Positions 27,042-36,303 of a stretch of DNA of 42,387 bases are shown piece by piece. This DNA comes from Cyanobacteria bacterium MH1_Bin12 (GTDB lineage: Bacteria > Cyanobacteriota > Cyanobacteriia > Cyanobacteriales > Cyanobacteriaceae), in the NCBI GenBank assembly GCA_011088145.1, contig JAALKG010000005.1, positions 1 through 42,387 on the forward strand, in the 5' to 3' direction. A program made the translations under genes and the position numbers. Positions within the stretch are counted from its first letter, which is position 1, and every line of letters starts with the position of its first letter. The notes below the pieces were generated by a model that searched no databases, had not been told where the DNA came from, and worked only from the letters and a program-made list of their open reading frames with translations.

Positions 27042-27253
27042 TTCTTGAGAATTAGACCCTAATTTCTTAAAAAAAAATTAGAATTGAATTGTAAGCATAA
27101 TTTTCTGATGAATTATTGATCATAATTTATCCATATAACAGATAAATTTGCCCTGCTAGTACATTTAAAAAAAATTACGTTAATGTGAGACAAAATTAAA
27201 TTATTTTCGTCTCTACCTATATAATGACTAAATTTGTGAAGGAGTTATTAAAA

Positions 27254-28189
27254 ATGAATACAAATAAAATATTAGGTGCTTCTCAGCCACCGATAAAACT
27301 TAAAGGTACTCAATGTGTCATTCATCAAGGAGAATCTTTATCTAAACATACCTCTTACAGAGTTGGAGGTAATGCCCAATTATATGCTGAACCGAAATCA
27401 TGGGAAGATATTCAAGCATTATTTGAATGGATTCAACAACAAGATGTACCTTTTACTTGTTTAGGAAGAGGTTCAAATTTACTAGTTAGTGATCAAGGAA
27501 TTGAAGGCTTAGTTTTAAATACTTGTCATTTCAAAGAATATGATCTTGACGAAGAAGATCATACTATTACCGTTGGTGCTGGTTACCCCTTACCAACATT
27601 GGCATGGAAAGCAGCTAAAAGAGGTTGGCAAGGCTTAGATTGGGCAGTGGGGATACCTGGAACTTTAGGTGGTGCTGTGGTAATGAATGCAGGTGCTCAT
27701 GAGGGTTCAATATCTGATGTATTAGTTAATGCAGTGGTCGCTGATAGCGATGGTACTATTAGAACATTATCTCGTGATGATTTACAATATGCTTATCGTG
27801 CCTCTAACCTACAAAAAGAAAAAGCATTAGTCTTAAAAGCGTCTTTGGCTCTACAACCAGGACAAAGCAAAGAAAAGATGGTTAATTTAACCACTCAAAA
27901 TTTCCGTAGACGTAAACAAACTCAACCTTATGACAAACCAAGTTGTGGTAGTGTTTTTCGTAATCCTAAACCTCAAGCCGCAGGATGGTTAATTGAACAG
28001 CTTGGTTTAAAAGGCTATCAAATTGGTGGTGCTCAAGTTGCTCATCGTCATGCTAACTTTATTATTAATTCAGGAAATGCTAAAGCTCAAGATGTTTTTA
28101 ACTTAATTGAGTATGTGCAAGAAAAAGTCGAACAACATTGGTCGATATTACTTCATCCTGAAGTTAAAGTATTAGGTAATTTTAGTTAA
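27254..28189 (+). CDS. murB: UDP-N-acetylenolpyruvoylglucosamine reductase
   Basis: MurB is the FAD-dependent reductase forming UDP-MurNAc, the substrate of MurC encoded just upstream. The FAD-binding domain begins at SLSKHTSYRVGGNAQLYAEP and has the LGRGSNLLVSD motif. The DWAVGIPGTLGGAVVMNAGAH stretch and CGSVFRNP (substrate and catalytic Ser region) are conserved, and the C-terminus has the type I/II HANFIINSGNA motif and HPEVKVLG. I choose ATG at 27254 (MNTNKILG), ten codons inside the track entry, because AAGGAG lies 9 bases before it. That gives 311 residues. Confidence 0.95.
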   Translation: MNTNKILGASQPPIKLKGTQCVIHQGESLSKHTSYRVGGNAQLYAEPKSWEDIQALFEWIQQQDVPFTCLGRGSNLLVSDQGIEGLVLNTCHFKEYDLDEEDHTITVGAGYPLPTLAWKAAKRGWQGLDWAVGIPGTLGGAVVMNAGAHEGSISDVLVNAVVADSDGTIRTLSRDDLQYAYRASNLQKEKALVLKASLALQPGQSKEKMVNLTTQNFRRRKQTQPYDKPSCGSVFRNPKPQAAGWLIEQLGLKGYQIGGAQVAHRHANFIINSGNAKAQDVFNLIEYVQEKVEQHWSILLHPEVKVLGNFS

Positions 28190-28341
28190 TAGTTCCACAT
28201 TTTTGGGTTATAAATATTTTGGTTGTAAGGATTAATGTATTATCAATTATTATGATATTTATCTAGTAATGCAAAAAATCCTAAACCGATAACCTCCAAA
28301 CTATTTGGAATCGAGACTAAGGATATTGCCATAATGCCAAT

Positions 28342-29043
28342 ATGGAAATTTTGATTGTTGAAGATGAGAGAGAAATTGCTCAGTTAATCAATAATTGTTT
28401 GAGTAGAGAAGGATTTCAATGTCATATCGTTCACGATGGCTTATCTGCTTTAAGTACAGCGAAAACCATCCAACCTGATTTAATCATTCTAGATTTGATG
28501 TTACCAGGGCTTGATGGCTTGGAAGTTTGCAGTAGATTGCGAAATGAAGGAATGGCAAAAGATCCTTATATAATGATGTTAACGGCTAAAGGGGAAGAAA
28601 TCGATCGAGTAATTGGTTTATCTACAGGTGCCGATGATTATTTGGTCAAACCATTTAGCCCTAGAGAGTTAGTCGCCAGAGTAAGGGCATTGTTACGCCG
28701 TAGTTTGCGTCATGAAAAAACAGCTCAAATCTATGAAACAGAACATTTCACTGTTAATTTAGATGAGCATACTGCAACTCGGAAACTTGATGAGCAGAAA
28801 ACCGAAGAATTAGACTTAACTGCTTTAGAATTTAATTTGCTATCAGCATTTATTAGTTATCCGGGTAAAGTTTGGAGTCGCACTCAATTAATTGATAAAC
28901 TTTGGGGTGCTGATTTTTTTGGCGATGAAAGGGTTGTTGATACTCATATCCGTCGCTTAAGGAAAAAGATTGAACCTAATCCCGCTCAACCTTCTTTTGT
29001 AAAGACTGTTGTTGGCGTAGGTTATAAATTTGAGGATTTGTAG
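28342..29043 (+). CDS. OmpR/PhoB-type response regulator
   Basis: A two-component DNA-binding regulator of 233 residues. The receiver domain (1-115) has the acidic pair in VEDERE, the phospho-acceptor Asp in LIILDLMLPG, the Thr in MMLTAKG and the Lys in YLVKPFSPREL. The C-terminal winged helix (about 130-230) has LTALEFNLLSAFISYPGKVWSR, the recognition helix DERVVDTHIRRLRKKI and the wing VGVGYKF. No histidine kinase is next to it, so its partner is elsewhere. It resembles the cyanobacterial Rre16/ManR-like group, but I cannot name it. Confidence 0.93.
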   Translation: MEILIVEDEREIAQLINNCLSREGFQCHIVHDGLSALSTAKTIQPDLIILDLMLPGLDGLEVCSRLRNEGMAKDPYIMMLTAKGEEIDRVIGLSTGADDYLVKPFSPRELVARVRALLRRSLRHEKTAQIYETEHFTVNLDEHTATRKLDEQKTEELDLTALEFNLLSAFISYPGKVWSRTQLIDKLWGADFFGDERVVDTHIRRLRKKIEPNPAQPSFVKTVVGVGYKFEDL

Positions 29044-29133
29044 TTGGAATTGAGAATTGAGAATGACGTCAAAGGCTTCTATAGCAAGTAACTAATGAGT
29101 AGATTAGGAAACTTATAACTCTCAAAGTATTAA

Positions 29134-29205
29134 GGGGATTTCTCAAAATGAAAATACTAGTTTTTAAAGATAAGTCCGTCAAACTTGGGGATTTAGGAGG
29201 CATAA
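29134..29205. repeat. Dispersed repeats, second copies
   Basis: 29134-29165 nearly repeats the 32-bp sequence at 12598-12629. Directly after it, 29166-29205 (AAGTCCGTCAAACTTGGGG to GGAGGCATAA) is a degenerate inverse copy of the CCCCCTAAATCCCCC repeat at 23941. Confidence 0.5.
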
Positions 29206-29252
29206 TTGGGGTGCTTTTTTTGATGGAAATATCCTAAATGTTATATCTTTAA

Positions 29253-30407
29253 TTATTCATTATTCATTATTAATTGTTCCCACATTTTTTGATACTGTGG
29301 TGAAGAACTTGGAGATAAATGTTCAATAAACTCACTTTTATTTAAAATATCCAATGTTATGGGTAAATGTTGATCCTTGATATTATTTGACACTTCTATG
29401 GGTGACATTCCTTTGGTGAAAAGATTGATTTGCTTTGTCGATTTGGTTTGCCAACAAAAATCAATCCATTGATAAATTTTTTGATCAAGGTCGGTATTTT
29501 CAATTTTTGCTTTTGGCTTCACCCACATATCTGCCCATAAAGCTGTTCCAGAAATGGGGACGATCGCACTTATGTTATTATAACGTTCGACGATGGGTAA
29601 AATATCCGTTGACCATCCTACTGCTAACCATGTATCTCCCAAAATTAGAGGTTGTAAATAGTTTTGAGAATCATAGAATTTAACTTGTTGATGTAAAGTT
29701 TGTAACTGGTTTAACAAACCATCGATGCTCTCTATATCCTCATAATTGTAGGAATAACCCAATTTTTTTAAGATTAAACCAATCACTTCTCTAGGTTGAT
29801 TGAGCAAAGAAAAACGATCTTTAATATCCTCATTCCATAAATCATTCCAGTCACGAGGTTGCCATCCCAAAGACTTAAATTTATCATTGCGGTAAGCTAT
29901 CATTGTAAACCCCCAACGATAAGGTGCACCCCAAATTTGTTCTATTTCACTGCTATTATTTTGATTATTTGTGGTCACCAATTTTTGAAAAGATGGAGAT
30001 ATTTTTTGCCAATTATTTAAGCTTTTTATCTCTAAAGGTTCAATTAATTGTTCTTTGACAGCAGAGGTTAACCAATAATTACCTAAAGTAACTAAATCGT
30101 TATTTTTCGTTGAAGATTTTTTAGAAAATTTAGGTAAACGAAAAGATAATTTATTTTCTTTAATTAAAGCAGTTTTCCCTTGTTGAGTTAACAATAAATC
30201 ATAAAGTTCTTTCAGATTTGATTTCGTCTTTAATTTTATACGACCTAATTGATTTGATTGTTGGGATAAACCACTAATTAATTGTAAAGGTAACGAACCC
30301 TGTAACAAAGCTATTTGCAAATCTGAGGATTCACTATCACAGCCTGAAAGTAAATAAGATACAAGAAGAGTACTACTACTGACTAAAAATCGACGACGGT
30401 TAATCAT
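29253..30407 (-). CDS. Extracellular solute-binding lipoprotein, spermidine/putrescine-type
   Basis: A 384-residue periplasmic-binding-protein-like lipoprotein. The N-terminus MINRRRFLVSSSTLLVSYLL carries a twin-arginine-like RRR-F, then the lipobox LLSGC. The body follows the PotD-like family 1 pattern: LVTLGNYWLTSAVKEQLIEPL, IWGAPYRWGFTMIAYRNDKF, WNDLWNEDIKDRFSLLNQPREVIGLILKKLGYS, LAVGWSTDI. No ABC permease or ATPase is adjacent, so it is an orphan, perhaps with a non-transport role. It is followed by a heptamer repeat tail that overlaps the stop codon. Confidence 0.82.
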   Translation of the reverse strand: MINRRRFLVSSSTLLVSYLLSGCDSESSDLQIALLQGSLPLQLISGLSQQSNQLGRIKLKTKSNLKELYDLLLTQQGKTALIKENKLSFRLPKFSKKSSTKNNDLVTLGNYWLTSAVKEQLIEPLEIKSLNNWQKISPSFQKLVTTNNQNNSSEIEQIWGAPYRWGFTMIAYRNDKFKSLGWQPRDWNDLWNEDIKDRFSLLNQPREVIGLILKKLGYSYNYEDIESIDGLLNQLQTLHQQVKFYDSQNYLQPLILGDTWLAVGWSTDILPIVERYNNISAIVPISGTALWADMWVKPKAKIENTDLDQKIYQWIDFCWQTKSTKQINLFTKGMSPIEVSNNIKDQHLPITLDILNKSEFIEHLSPSSSPQYQKMWEQLIMNNE

Positions 30408-30741
30408 AAAAAAAATATTAAGATTTAAGATTTACTTGACTCAAAATAACAAAAATTTATATTGAATAATATTTGCCAGCACCTAACACATTTGAACTAT
30501 TTCAAGATGAAATGTTTGTCTGCCAAGGCTTTTAGTCTTTTTTTAAAAAATGAGAATAATTTTAAAATCATTAATGTTAAATTTTATTAAAAATTTGTAA
30601 TAATGCGACTTGTATATTATAGAAAGTAAACATTAAAACAATCAGGAATACTCCCCATTATTCGAAAATAGAATTTAGCATAGTGAGAATAGATATAATG
30701 CGAAAAATATCTTCGATTTATAATCACGAAATCTTACCCAT
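30408..30741. other. Spacer between divergent genes
   Basis: AT-rich spacer between the solute-binding lipoprotein and the coiled-coil protein, which face away from each other, so it should hold both promoters. I see no coding frame and no clear structured RNA. Confidence 0.4.
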
Positions 30742-31197
30742 ATGAATGACCCTCAAAAAGAAATTACTAGACTTCACGAACAAGTTAGTCAACTTTACGT
30801 TGTCGTGAAGCAACTAGGAGAATATGTTGGTTGCCAAGATATTGTCAATCTTAAAATTCCCTTAGAACCTGCTTCGATCATAAAGTTATCAAAATCTTCT
30901 CATCGCAATAATAGTTATTCCTATAACAGAAGATCAAAAGAAAATAATGATTCAGGAGACAATCTCTATCTACTTAATCAAAGACATAAAGACATTTTAG
31001 TAGATGATGAGTTGGTTAGTGCTTCTGTTTGTGACCAAAATCAAAATTCTGAGATCATTTCTTGTGATGAGCAAGTTAATCGTTTAACAGCACAATTAAC
31101 CGCCGCTTATTACCGCATTGCTTCCTTGGAAGAACAGTTACTAGGGATTCGTAACAAGATGGAAACGGGAAACAATGAGTTCTATCAATGTCAATAA
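30742..31197 (+). CDS. Coiled-coil hypothetical protein
   Basis: A 151-residue protein with heptad-like ends: KEITRLHEQVSQLYVVVKQL at the N-terminus and VNRLTAQLTAAYYRIASLEEQL near the C-terminus. Between them is a polar, probably disordered linker (SHRNNSYSYNRRSKENND). No signal peptide or membrane helix is seen. I do not recognise the family. Its last 57 bases overlap the 3' end of the CobT-like gene on the other strand, so the two transcripts are complementary there. Confidence 0.65.
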   Translation: MNDPQKEITRLHEQVSQLYVVVKQLGEYVGCQDIVNLKIPLEPASIIKLSKSSHRNNSYSYNRRSKENNDSGDNLYLLNQRHKDILVDDELVSASVCDQNQNSEIISCDEQVNRLTAQLTAAYYRIASLEEQLLGIRNKMETGNNEFYQCQ

Positions 31198-32277
31198 TTC
31201 TGAATTTTTAACACCTAACAGATGAGCTGCGATCGCAGCTCCTCCTGCCCCAACCCCTTCTTTAACGAATCCTTGTTCATATTTTTGTAAGTTTAGATAT
31301 TGCGATCGACTAAAATTTAATTGAGTACTGCAAAGAGAAATATTACCAATTAGATTAGCTAAAGTAATTGTATCTCCTGTTTGGTCTTCTGCCACCCAAC
31401 GAGTAGTGCCAACGATAATGTTTTCCAAAGGAATAGATAAAGCATATTTTTTTTGAAGAGCTTTAATTAAAGCAAATACAGCTAACATTTGTGTCCCCCC
31501 CGCTAACATAACTCCTACTTTTTCACTGGCAGAAATAGCCATTCCTGCAACCACTATTTGCATAGGATCACCCACTGCGGCGATAATTGATAAAGGATCT
31601 GCATCCAATCTTGAGATACCAGAGGTTAGACTAGCTTTTTGTAATCCTCGATCGACAACCGACCATTTTTGTTGATGGTTGCAAATAGGATGGCTACTAT
31701 TGACTTTGTCTTGAGCCTGAATACCTAAAGCTGTTAAGACGGCTAAAGCCGTAGTTGTTCCAGCGACAACACATTCACTGAGGATAATATAACTAGATTG
31801 AGCCTGTGAAGCTAATTGTTCACCCCAGGCTAATCCTTGTTGGTATAGATGTTTTACTGTCTGTAAAGATAAAGCTTCCCCCGTGGAAATGCATTTAGCG
31901 AAGTTTCCCCCTAAGTCTATATTAGCAACAGAAGGCGATCGCATTAAACCAGCATTAAAAACATAAGTAGGTAAATTAAACCTTTCCACCACTGCACGGG
32001 TAATAAAAACAGGAGAAACCCCAACATTTAAAGGTGGTAAAGGGAAAGTAGGATCACTTTGAACACCATTAACTAAAAATTCAGCATCTGCAACCGCAGT
32101 GAAACAACGAGATTCAGGAGTTGCTCCCGCGGTAGAAATCCCTTTAATTAAAGCAGTTTCGGTAAAACCGAGAATACAAGCAAAAATGGGTACAGTATTG
32201 GCATATTTTTCTAGCCATTTTGTACCCTGTTTTATTTGAGTGTAAACTTTGATATCATCATCGTTAATTTTCTTCAT
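31141..32277 (-). CDS. CobT-like nicotinate-nucleotide phosphoribosyltransferase (UPF0284)
   Basis: A member of the TIGR00303/UPF0284 branch of the nicotinate-nucleotide:dimethylbenzimidazole phosphoribosyltransferase family, linked to cobamide lower-ligand activation. Conserved stretches are TAVADAEFLVNG, TRAVVERFNLPTYVFNAGL, the SECVVAGTTTALAVLTALG loop, ADPLSIIAAVGDPMQ and MLAGGTQMLAVFALI, ending GVGAGGAAIAAHLLG. I choose ATG 32277 (MKKINDDD), 18 codons inside the track entry, since the upstream part looks non-conserved. That leaves 378 residues. It ends in TAG. It may serve pseudocobalamin synthesis in cyanobacteria (inference). Confidence 0.87.
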   Translation of the reverse strand: MKKINDDDIKVYTQIKQGTKWLEKYANTVPIFACILGFTETALIKGISTAGATPESRCFTAVADAEFLVNGVQSDPTFPLPPLNVGVSPVFITRAVVERFNLPTYVFNAGLMRSPSVANIDLGGNFAKCISTGEALSLQTVKHLYQQGLAWGEQLASQAQSSYIILSECVVAGTTTALAVLTALGIQAQDKVNSSHPICNHQQKWSVVDRGLQKASLTSGISRLDADPLSIIAAVGDPMQIVVAGMAISASEKVGVMLAGGTQMLAVFALIKALQKKYALSIPLENIIVGTTRWVAEDQTGDTITLANLIGNISLCSTQLNFSRSQYLNLQKYEQGFVKEGVGAGGAAIAAHLLGVKNSELLTLIELIVSRFHLVTNP

Positions 32278-32392
32278 ATAGTTGATGACGAAGGAATAAA
32301 TATATTGGAAATACTGTTTAAAAAAGCCCAAGAAAAATAGCGAACAACAAACGTAGTAAATTTTATTGAGTTTTGAGTTCCTAGTTTTATTT

Positions 32393-32413
32393 GAATTCTG
32401 AATTCTGAATTCT
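32393..32413. repeat. Heptamer repeat GAATTCT x3
   Basis: Three perfect tandem copies of GAATTCT just past the stop of the PEP-CTERM gene. Short heptamer repeats are common in cyanobacterial spacers. Confidence 0.7.
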
Positions 32414-32419
32414 AAGTTA

Positions 32420-33265
32420 TTAGCTGGTTCTTTTTTTCTTCAATAAAATTCCCAAACCAAATGCAGTTAAAGAACCTAGTATGGTTAAAGGTTCGGGAAC
32501 ACTTTCGATGGCTGCCATTTCAAAACTAGCAGTTGTAGAATTAAAGGCTAACCGAACAGGAAAAGCATCCGCAAGTTCAGGATCAACAGCAGGATCAATT
32601 CCTTCAATTCTAAAGTAATCGACTCCATTGCCGTTAAAAGTAACAGTTTGTCCTACCGTAAATGAGCCAAATAAACCATCTCTGGTATATACTTCAAATG
32701 TGCCATCTCCATCAATACCAGTGGGAAATTCTGAAATTTGAGTAAATAAATCACCAGAAGTCATTTGATATTCAAAACCGATAGCAGTGGGAGGATCAAA
32801 CCATAAATCGCTTGGTACGTCGGTAAAAGTAAAACAAGAATCGGAAGTGATGATACTACAGGTATCAGTCTCTAAATCTGGTAAAACAGGAGCTATTTGA
32901 GTCGATGTGGTAAAATCTAAATCAATTGTCCAAGTTTCCCCTTCTGCCATCCCTACCAAAAAATTCTCTAGAGGGCTAAATCTAAAGGTATCACTGTCAA
33001 ATGCAAATCCTAGATTAGCAATATTAGGATCAATAACACTGAGGTCGCCATCAATACTACTGCTAACATTAATCCCTGTGAGGACTTCACCCACTACCGA
33101 AGAATTGAGATCTGATATTTGAAAAAAGTCCGTAGGAAGAAATCCTAAATCTCCGGGAATGTCTATAAGTTCTCCAAAAATATCAATAGGTGGGGGATTA
33201 TATATATTAGAAATAACAATAGATGTGTCTTGAACATCAATGCTTAAAAAATCTCCGATAATCAG
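32420..33265 (-). pseudogene. PEP-CTERM protein gene lacking its signal peptide
   Basis: The C-terminus carries a PEP-CTERM sorting signal: VPEPLTILGSLTAFGLGILL followed by KKKRTS, which in intact proteins is processed by exosortase at the membrane. The body is a beta-rich, acidic domain (SFTVGQTVTFNGNGVDYFRIEGID, ETWTIDLDFTTSTQIAP). The frame is open upstream of the track's GTG (33094) to a TAA at 33266-33268, and that extra part reads like protein (IDIFGELIDIPGDLGFLPTDFF). It has no ATG and no signal peptide, which this family needs. Upstream lies only heptamer repeat DNA. I read it as 5'-truncated; a start in an undetected frame cannot be excluded. Confidence 0.6.
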
Positions 33266-33312
33266 TTACTCAATAATATCAAAGTATCAAAAATTAATCT
33301 AAAATCTAATTC

Positions 33313-33340
33313 CCAAAACCTAAAACTTAAAACCTAAAAC
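33313..33340. repeat. Heptamer repeat CTAAAAC x4
   Basis: Four imperfect tandem copies (CCAAAAC, CTAAAAC, TTAAAAC, CTAAAAC) lie between the truncated PEP-CTERM gene and the 3' end of GuaB3. Confidence 0.7.
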
Positions 33341-33375
33341 CTATCTTCACCTTTGATATTAAACTGAGTGAGCTA

Positions 33376-34539
33376 TTATTTACCCATACCCAACTGTTGA
33401 GCTTTTTGATATACTTTTCCTTCTGTTAACAATGAAGGTGCAATCACAACTTCAACCTCTTGCATTTGTTTGAGATTTTTTGCACCCAAAGTGCCCATAC
33501 TAGTTTGTAATGCACCCAAAAGATTATGAGTACCATCATCCAATCTAGCAGGTCCAGTTAAAATTTCCTTAATAGTTCCTGTTGTACCTACATTAATACG
33601 AGTACCACGAGGTAAAACAGGGCTAGGAGTGGCCATACCCCAATGGAAACCACGTCCAGGAGCTTCGGCTGCACGAGCAATAGGAGAACCAATCATCACT
33701 GCATCTGCACCACAAGCGATACATTTGCAAATATCACCACCAGTAATAATGCCACCATCTGCAATCACAGGAATATACTTACCTGTTTCTTTTTCAAAAT
33801 CATCACGAGCGGCAACACAATCAGCAACAGCTGTCGCCTGAGGTACACCAACACCTAATACACCTCGAGAAGTACAAGCAGCACCAGGCCCTATGCCGAC
33901 CAAAACACCCGCTGCTCCAGCTTTCATCAAATTTAAGGTAACTTCATAAGTAACGCAATTACCAAGAATTACTGGCATAGGCATTTTTTCACAAAAATCA
34001 GCTAAATCTAAAGGTGAAATTGATTCAGGGGATAAATGATTAGTGGAAACAACAGTGGCTTGAATAAAGACGATATCTGCTCCAGCTTCTGCGACAACAG
34101 AACCAAATTTAGCAGCACCAGCAGGAGTTAAACTAACCGCCGCAATTCCTCCTTGTTTTTTTACTTCGGTAATTCTGTGAGTTATTAATTCTGCTTTTAC
34201 TGGTTCGCTGTATAGTTCTTGCATTAAACCAACAAACTCAGATTTACCAACTGATGCAATACGATCTAGAATGGGTTCTGGATTTTCGTAACGAGTTTGA
34301 ATTCCTTCTAGGTTAATTACTCCCATCGAACCTAATTCGGAGAGTAATACTGCCATCTTTGTATCCACAACCCCATCCATAGCACTAGCAATAATGGGAA
34401 TTTTTCTCTGGATTCCACCAATGGTAGTACTAGCATCAGCTAAGCTGGGATCTAAAGTACGCATTCCGGGGACTAATGCTATTTCATCTATACCATAAGC
34501 TCTACGGGATTTTTTCTCGCGTCCAATTATAATTTCCAC
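33376..34539 (-). CDS. guaB3: GuaB3-family IMP dehydrogenase-related protein
   Basis: A 387-residue TIM-barrel protein of the GuaB3 family, typical of cyanobacteria and actinobacteria, with IMP dehydrogenase activity reported for a cyanobacterial member. It lacks the CBS domains of GuaB. Visible elements are IPIIASAMDGVVD near the N-terminus, the catalytic Cys loop GIGPGAACTSRGVLGVGVPQ, the IADGGIITGGDICKCIACGADAVMIG phosphate-binding strand and the later MATPSPVLPRGTRI flap region. It is a single gene; the next minus-strand unit is the PEP-CTERM remnant. A purine nucleotide (GMP) role is likely. Confidence 0.93.
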   Translation of the reverse strand: MEIIIGREKKSRRAYGIDEIALVPGMRTLDPSLADASTTIGGIQRKIPIIASAMDGVVDTKMAVLLSELGSMGVINLEGIQTRYENPEPILDRIASVGKSEFVGLMQELYSEPVKAELITHRITEVKKQGGIAAVSLTPAGAAKFGSVVAEAGADIVFIQATVVSTNHLSPESISPLDLADFCEKMPMPVILGNCVTYEVTLNLMKAGAAGVLVGIGPGAACTSRGVLGVGVPQATAVADCVAARDDFEKETGKYIPVIADGGIITGGDICKCIACGADAVMIGSPIARAAEAPGRGFHWGMATPSPVLPRGTRINVGTTGTIKEILTGPARLDDGTHNLLGALQTSMGTLGAKNLKQMQEVEVVIAPSLLTEGKVYQKAQQLGMGK

Positions 34540-34702
34540 TGTTTTTCTTTCTACTATTAAGTTATTAGGTTAGATTATCAAATTTTGAATGATCGTGGCA
34601 ATTTCGGCAATATGTGATAGAGAATATTTTTTCCCATATCTAGTAATTTGATTTGTACAATGAGACTAGATCATTTTTGCTAGTGAAGGATTAAGAAGAT
34701 TT

Positions 34703-35083
34703 ATGTTAGGTAAATTTCAAAAAAGTGAGTTGCGCATCGAAATTAAGGCAACAGAATCGAAAATTCATAGTAGTTTATTAAATCCCGAACAATTAAAACA
34801 ATGGTTTTTTCCTGTACAATTTAAGGAAAATTTTGAGCAAGAACTAAAATCAGGAGATACATTTTCTTGTTATTTGGGTTTTGTTGAGATACCAAATAAG
34901 GTGGAGATTATTAATAATAACTGTTTCCGTTTAATTTTGAGTGGTGGTGTGGATGGTTATCAAGAATGGTCATGGGGTGATGGTTGGATTCAATCTCGTT
35001 TAGAAGGGGTTTCTTTGTTTCCTCTTAATTTAGCTCAAACTCTGAATTTATTACGTTTAAGAACTTGGCTCAATAGTAATTAA
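34703..35083 (+). CDS. SRPBCC-fold protein
   Basis: A 126-residue protein fitting the SRPBCC (START-like/AHSA1) fold: an N-terminal strand ELRIEIKATESKIHSSLLNPEQLKQWFFP, a middle strand block, and WSWGDGWIQSRLEGVSLFPLNLAQTLNLLRLRTWL as the long C-terminal helix. The latter segment is characteristic of a cyanobacterial subgroup. Ligand and function are unknown. It is followed by the heptamer pattern AATAATG-AATAATG and converges on rluE. Confidence 0.68.
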   Translation: MLGKFQKSELRIEIKATESKIHSSLLNPEQLKQWFFPVQFKENFEQELKSGDTFSCYLGFVEIPNKVEIINNNCFRLILSGGVDGYQEWSWGDGWIQSRLEGVSLFPLNLAQTLNLLRLRTWLNSN

Positions 35084-35103
35084 TAATGAATAATGAATAT
35101 TAG

Positions 35104-35169
35104 TTGTTTGGAGTTGAAGGAAAAAATGGGGTTTAAAACCTTGTCTTGCCCACGAAGTGATCCAAACAA
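35104..35169. terminator. Inverted repeat between convergent genes
   Basis: TTGTTTGGA (35104-35112) and TCCAAACAA (35161-35169) form a 9-bp inverted repeat with AATATT extending it on both sides. It lies between the ends of the SRPBCC gene and rluE and may act as a shared terminator, or be a small mobile element. Confidence 0.35.
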
Positions 35170-35180
35170 ATATTGATTTG

Positions 35181-35789
35181 TTAGGCTAATTGTTCAATTA
35201 TTTTCTGTTCATGAGTCGTTAAATGTCGCCATTCTCCTGAAGATAATCCCTTGAGAGTTAGCTCTAATTTATTATTTATCCCGATTTTGACTCTAATTAA
35301 TCTTAAGGTGGGATTGCCTACTGCTGCTGTCATTCTTTTGACTTGACGGTTACGTCCTTCGGTTAAGGTTAATTCTATCCATGCAGTGGGAATTTTTAGT
35401 CGGTGACGTATGGGAGGATTGCGAGGTGGAATATTTGGTTCTATTTTGAGCAATGTTGCGATCGCTTTTTTGGTTTTTTTTCTCTTAATCACAATCCCTT
35501 GTTCTAATTTTTTCAGGGCTTCAATGGTAGGTATATTTTCAACTTGAGACCAATAAGTACGAGGATGAGCAAAACTAGGTTCACAAAGACGATGTTTCAC
35601 TCGAGGATTATCAGTCAATAAAAGTAATCCTTCGCTATCTAAGTCTAATCTACCCACTGAATAGACATTGGCAATGTTAATATAATCTTTTAATGTTTTT
35701 CTGTTAGAAGCATGGGGACTTTCATCAGTAAATTGGCATAGAACATTATAAGGTTTATAGAATAAAATATAAGTATATTTTTGATTCAT
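35181..35789 (-). CDS. rluE: 23S rRNA pseudouridine synthase, RluE type
   Basis: A RsuA/RluB/E/F-family enzyme that isomerises a uridine in rRNA. The catalytic Asp is in the motif GRLDLDSEGLLLLTDN (about residues 41-56). The C-terminal part has TAWIELTLTEGRNRQVKRMTAAVGNPTLRLIR, the family's closing signature. It lacks the N-terminal S4 domain of RsuA/RluB, as expected for RluE, and is 202 residues long. E. coli RluE modifies U2457 in 23S rRNA; the same target is inferred. It begins MNQKYTYILFYKPYNVLCQF with no alternative start in conflict. Confidence 0.88.
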   Translation of the reverse strand: MNQKYTYILFYKPYNVLCQFTDESPHASNRKTLKDYINIANVYSVGRLDLDSEGLLLLTDNPRVKHRLCEPSFAHPRTYWSQVENIPTIEALKKLEQGIVIKRKKTKKAIATLLKIEPNIPPRNPPIRHRLKIPTAWIELTLTEGRNRQVKRMTAAVGNPTLRLIRVKIGINNKLELTLKGLSSGEWRHLTTHEQKIIEQLA

Positions 35790-36087
35790 CTTTAATTATT
35801 GTGATTGTCATATTTAAGATTTTTTTAACAGCCAAGATGTCTTTTAAAATTGTTAAAAATAATCAACCAAAGTGAAAATAAATAACATTTGTATAATTTA
35901 AGATTCATCTTGTATTTTATCTGAATTTACAATTTTATTTTTTCTTGAACTATCAAACTTCTCAAATATATTCTCCTCTATATAGAAAGTTGATTGATTG
36001 TTAATATTTCATTACATTAATTTTGCATTTAGCTTTTTTTTTTGTTATTTTTTTGTTTAGTAAAACTTTAATAAAAATAAAAATTCA

Positions 36088-36303
36088 GTGAAAATTGTCA
36101 AGGCAGATACAAATCTTAATAGACTTAAAAAGACCGTAATTCCCATAAACTTCATTAAAAAAAATAAAGGAGCTTGGAATCATCAACAATGGCTCGAATT
36201 TTGTCAAAAACTTCAGGACAAGGGTTATACACCAATTAATTTTGACGAAGTAGGACTTTTACTGGAAAGAAAAAAACTTGATTACCTGTCTAAGTCGTTT
36301 TGA
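36088..36303 (+). CDS. Small hypothetical protein
   Basis: A 71-residue frame starting with GTG. The stretch GAWNHQQWLEFCQKLQDKGYTPINFDEVGLLLERKKLDYL looks like a conserved cyanobacterial motif (W-x-H-x-x-W ... G-Y ... LLE). Function is unknown. It ends in TGA; without this stop the frame runs 12 more codons to a second TGA and then 6 to TAA. The spacer before it is very AT-rich and no clear ribosome binding site is seen. Confidence 0.5.
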   Translation: MKIVKADTNLNRLKKTVIPINFIKKNKGAWNHQQWLEFCQKLQDKGYTPINFDEVGLLLERKKLDYLSKSF

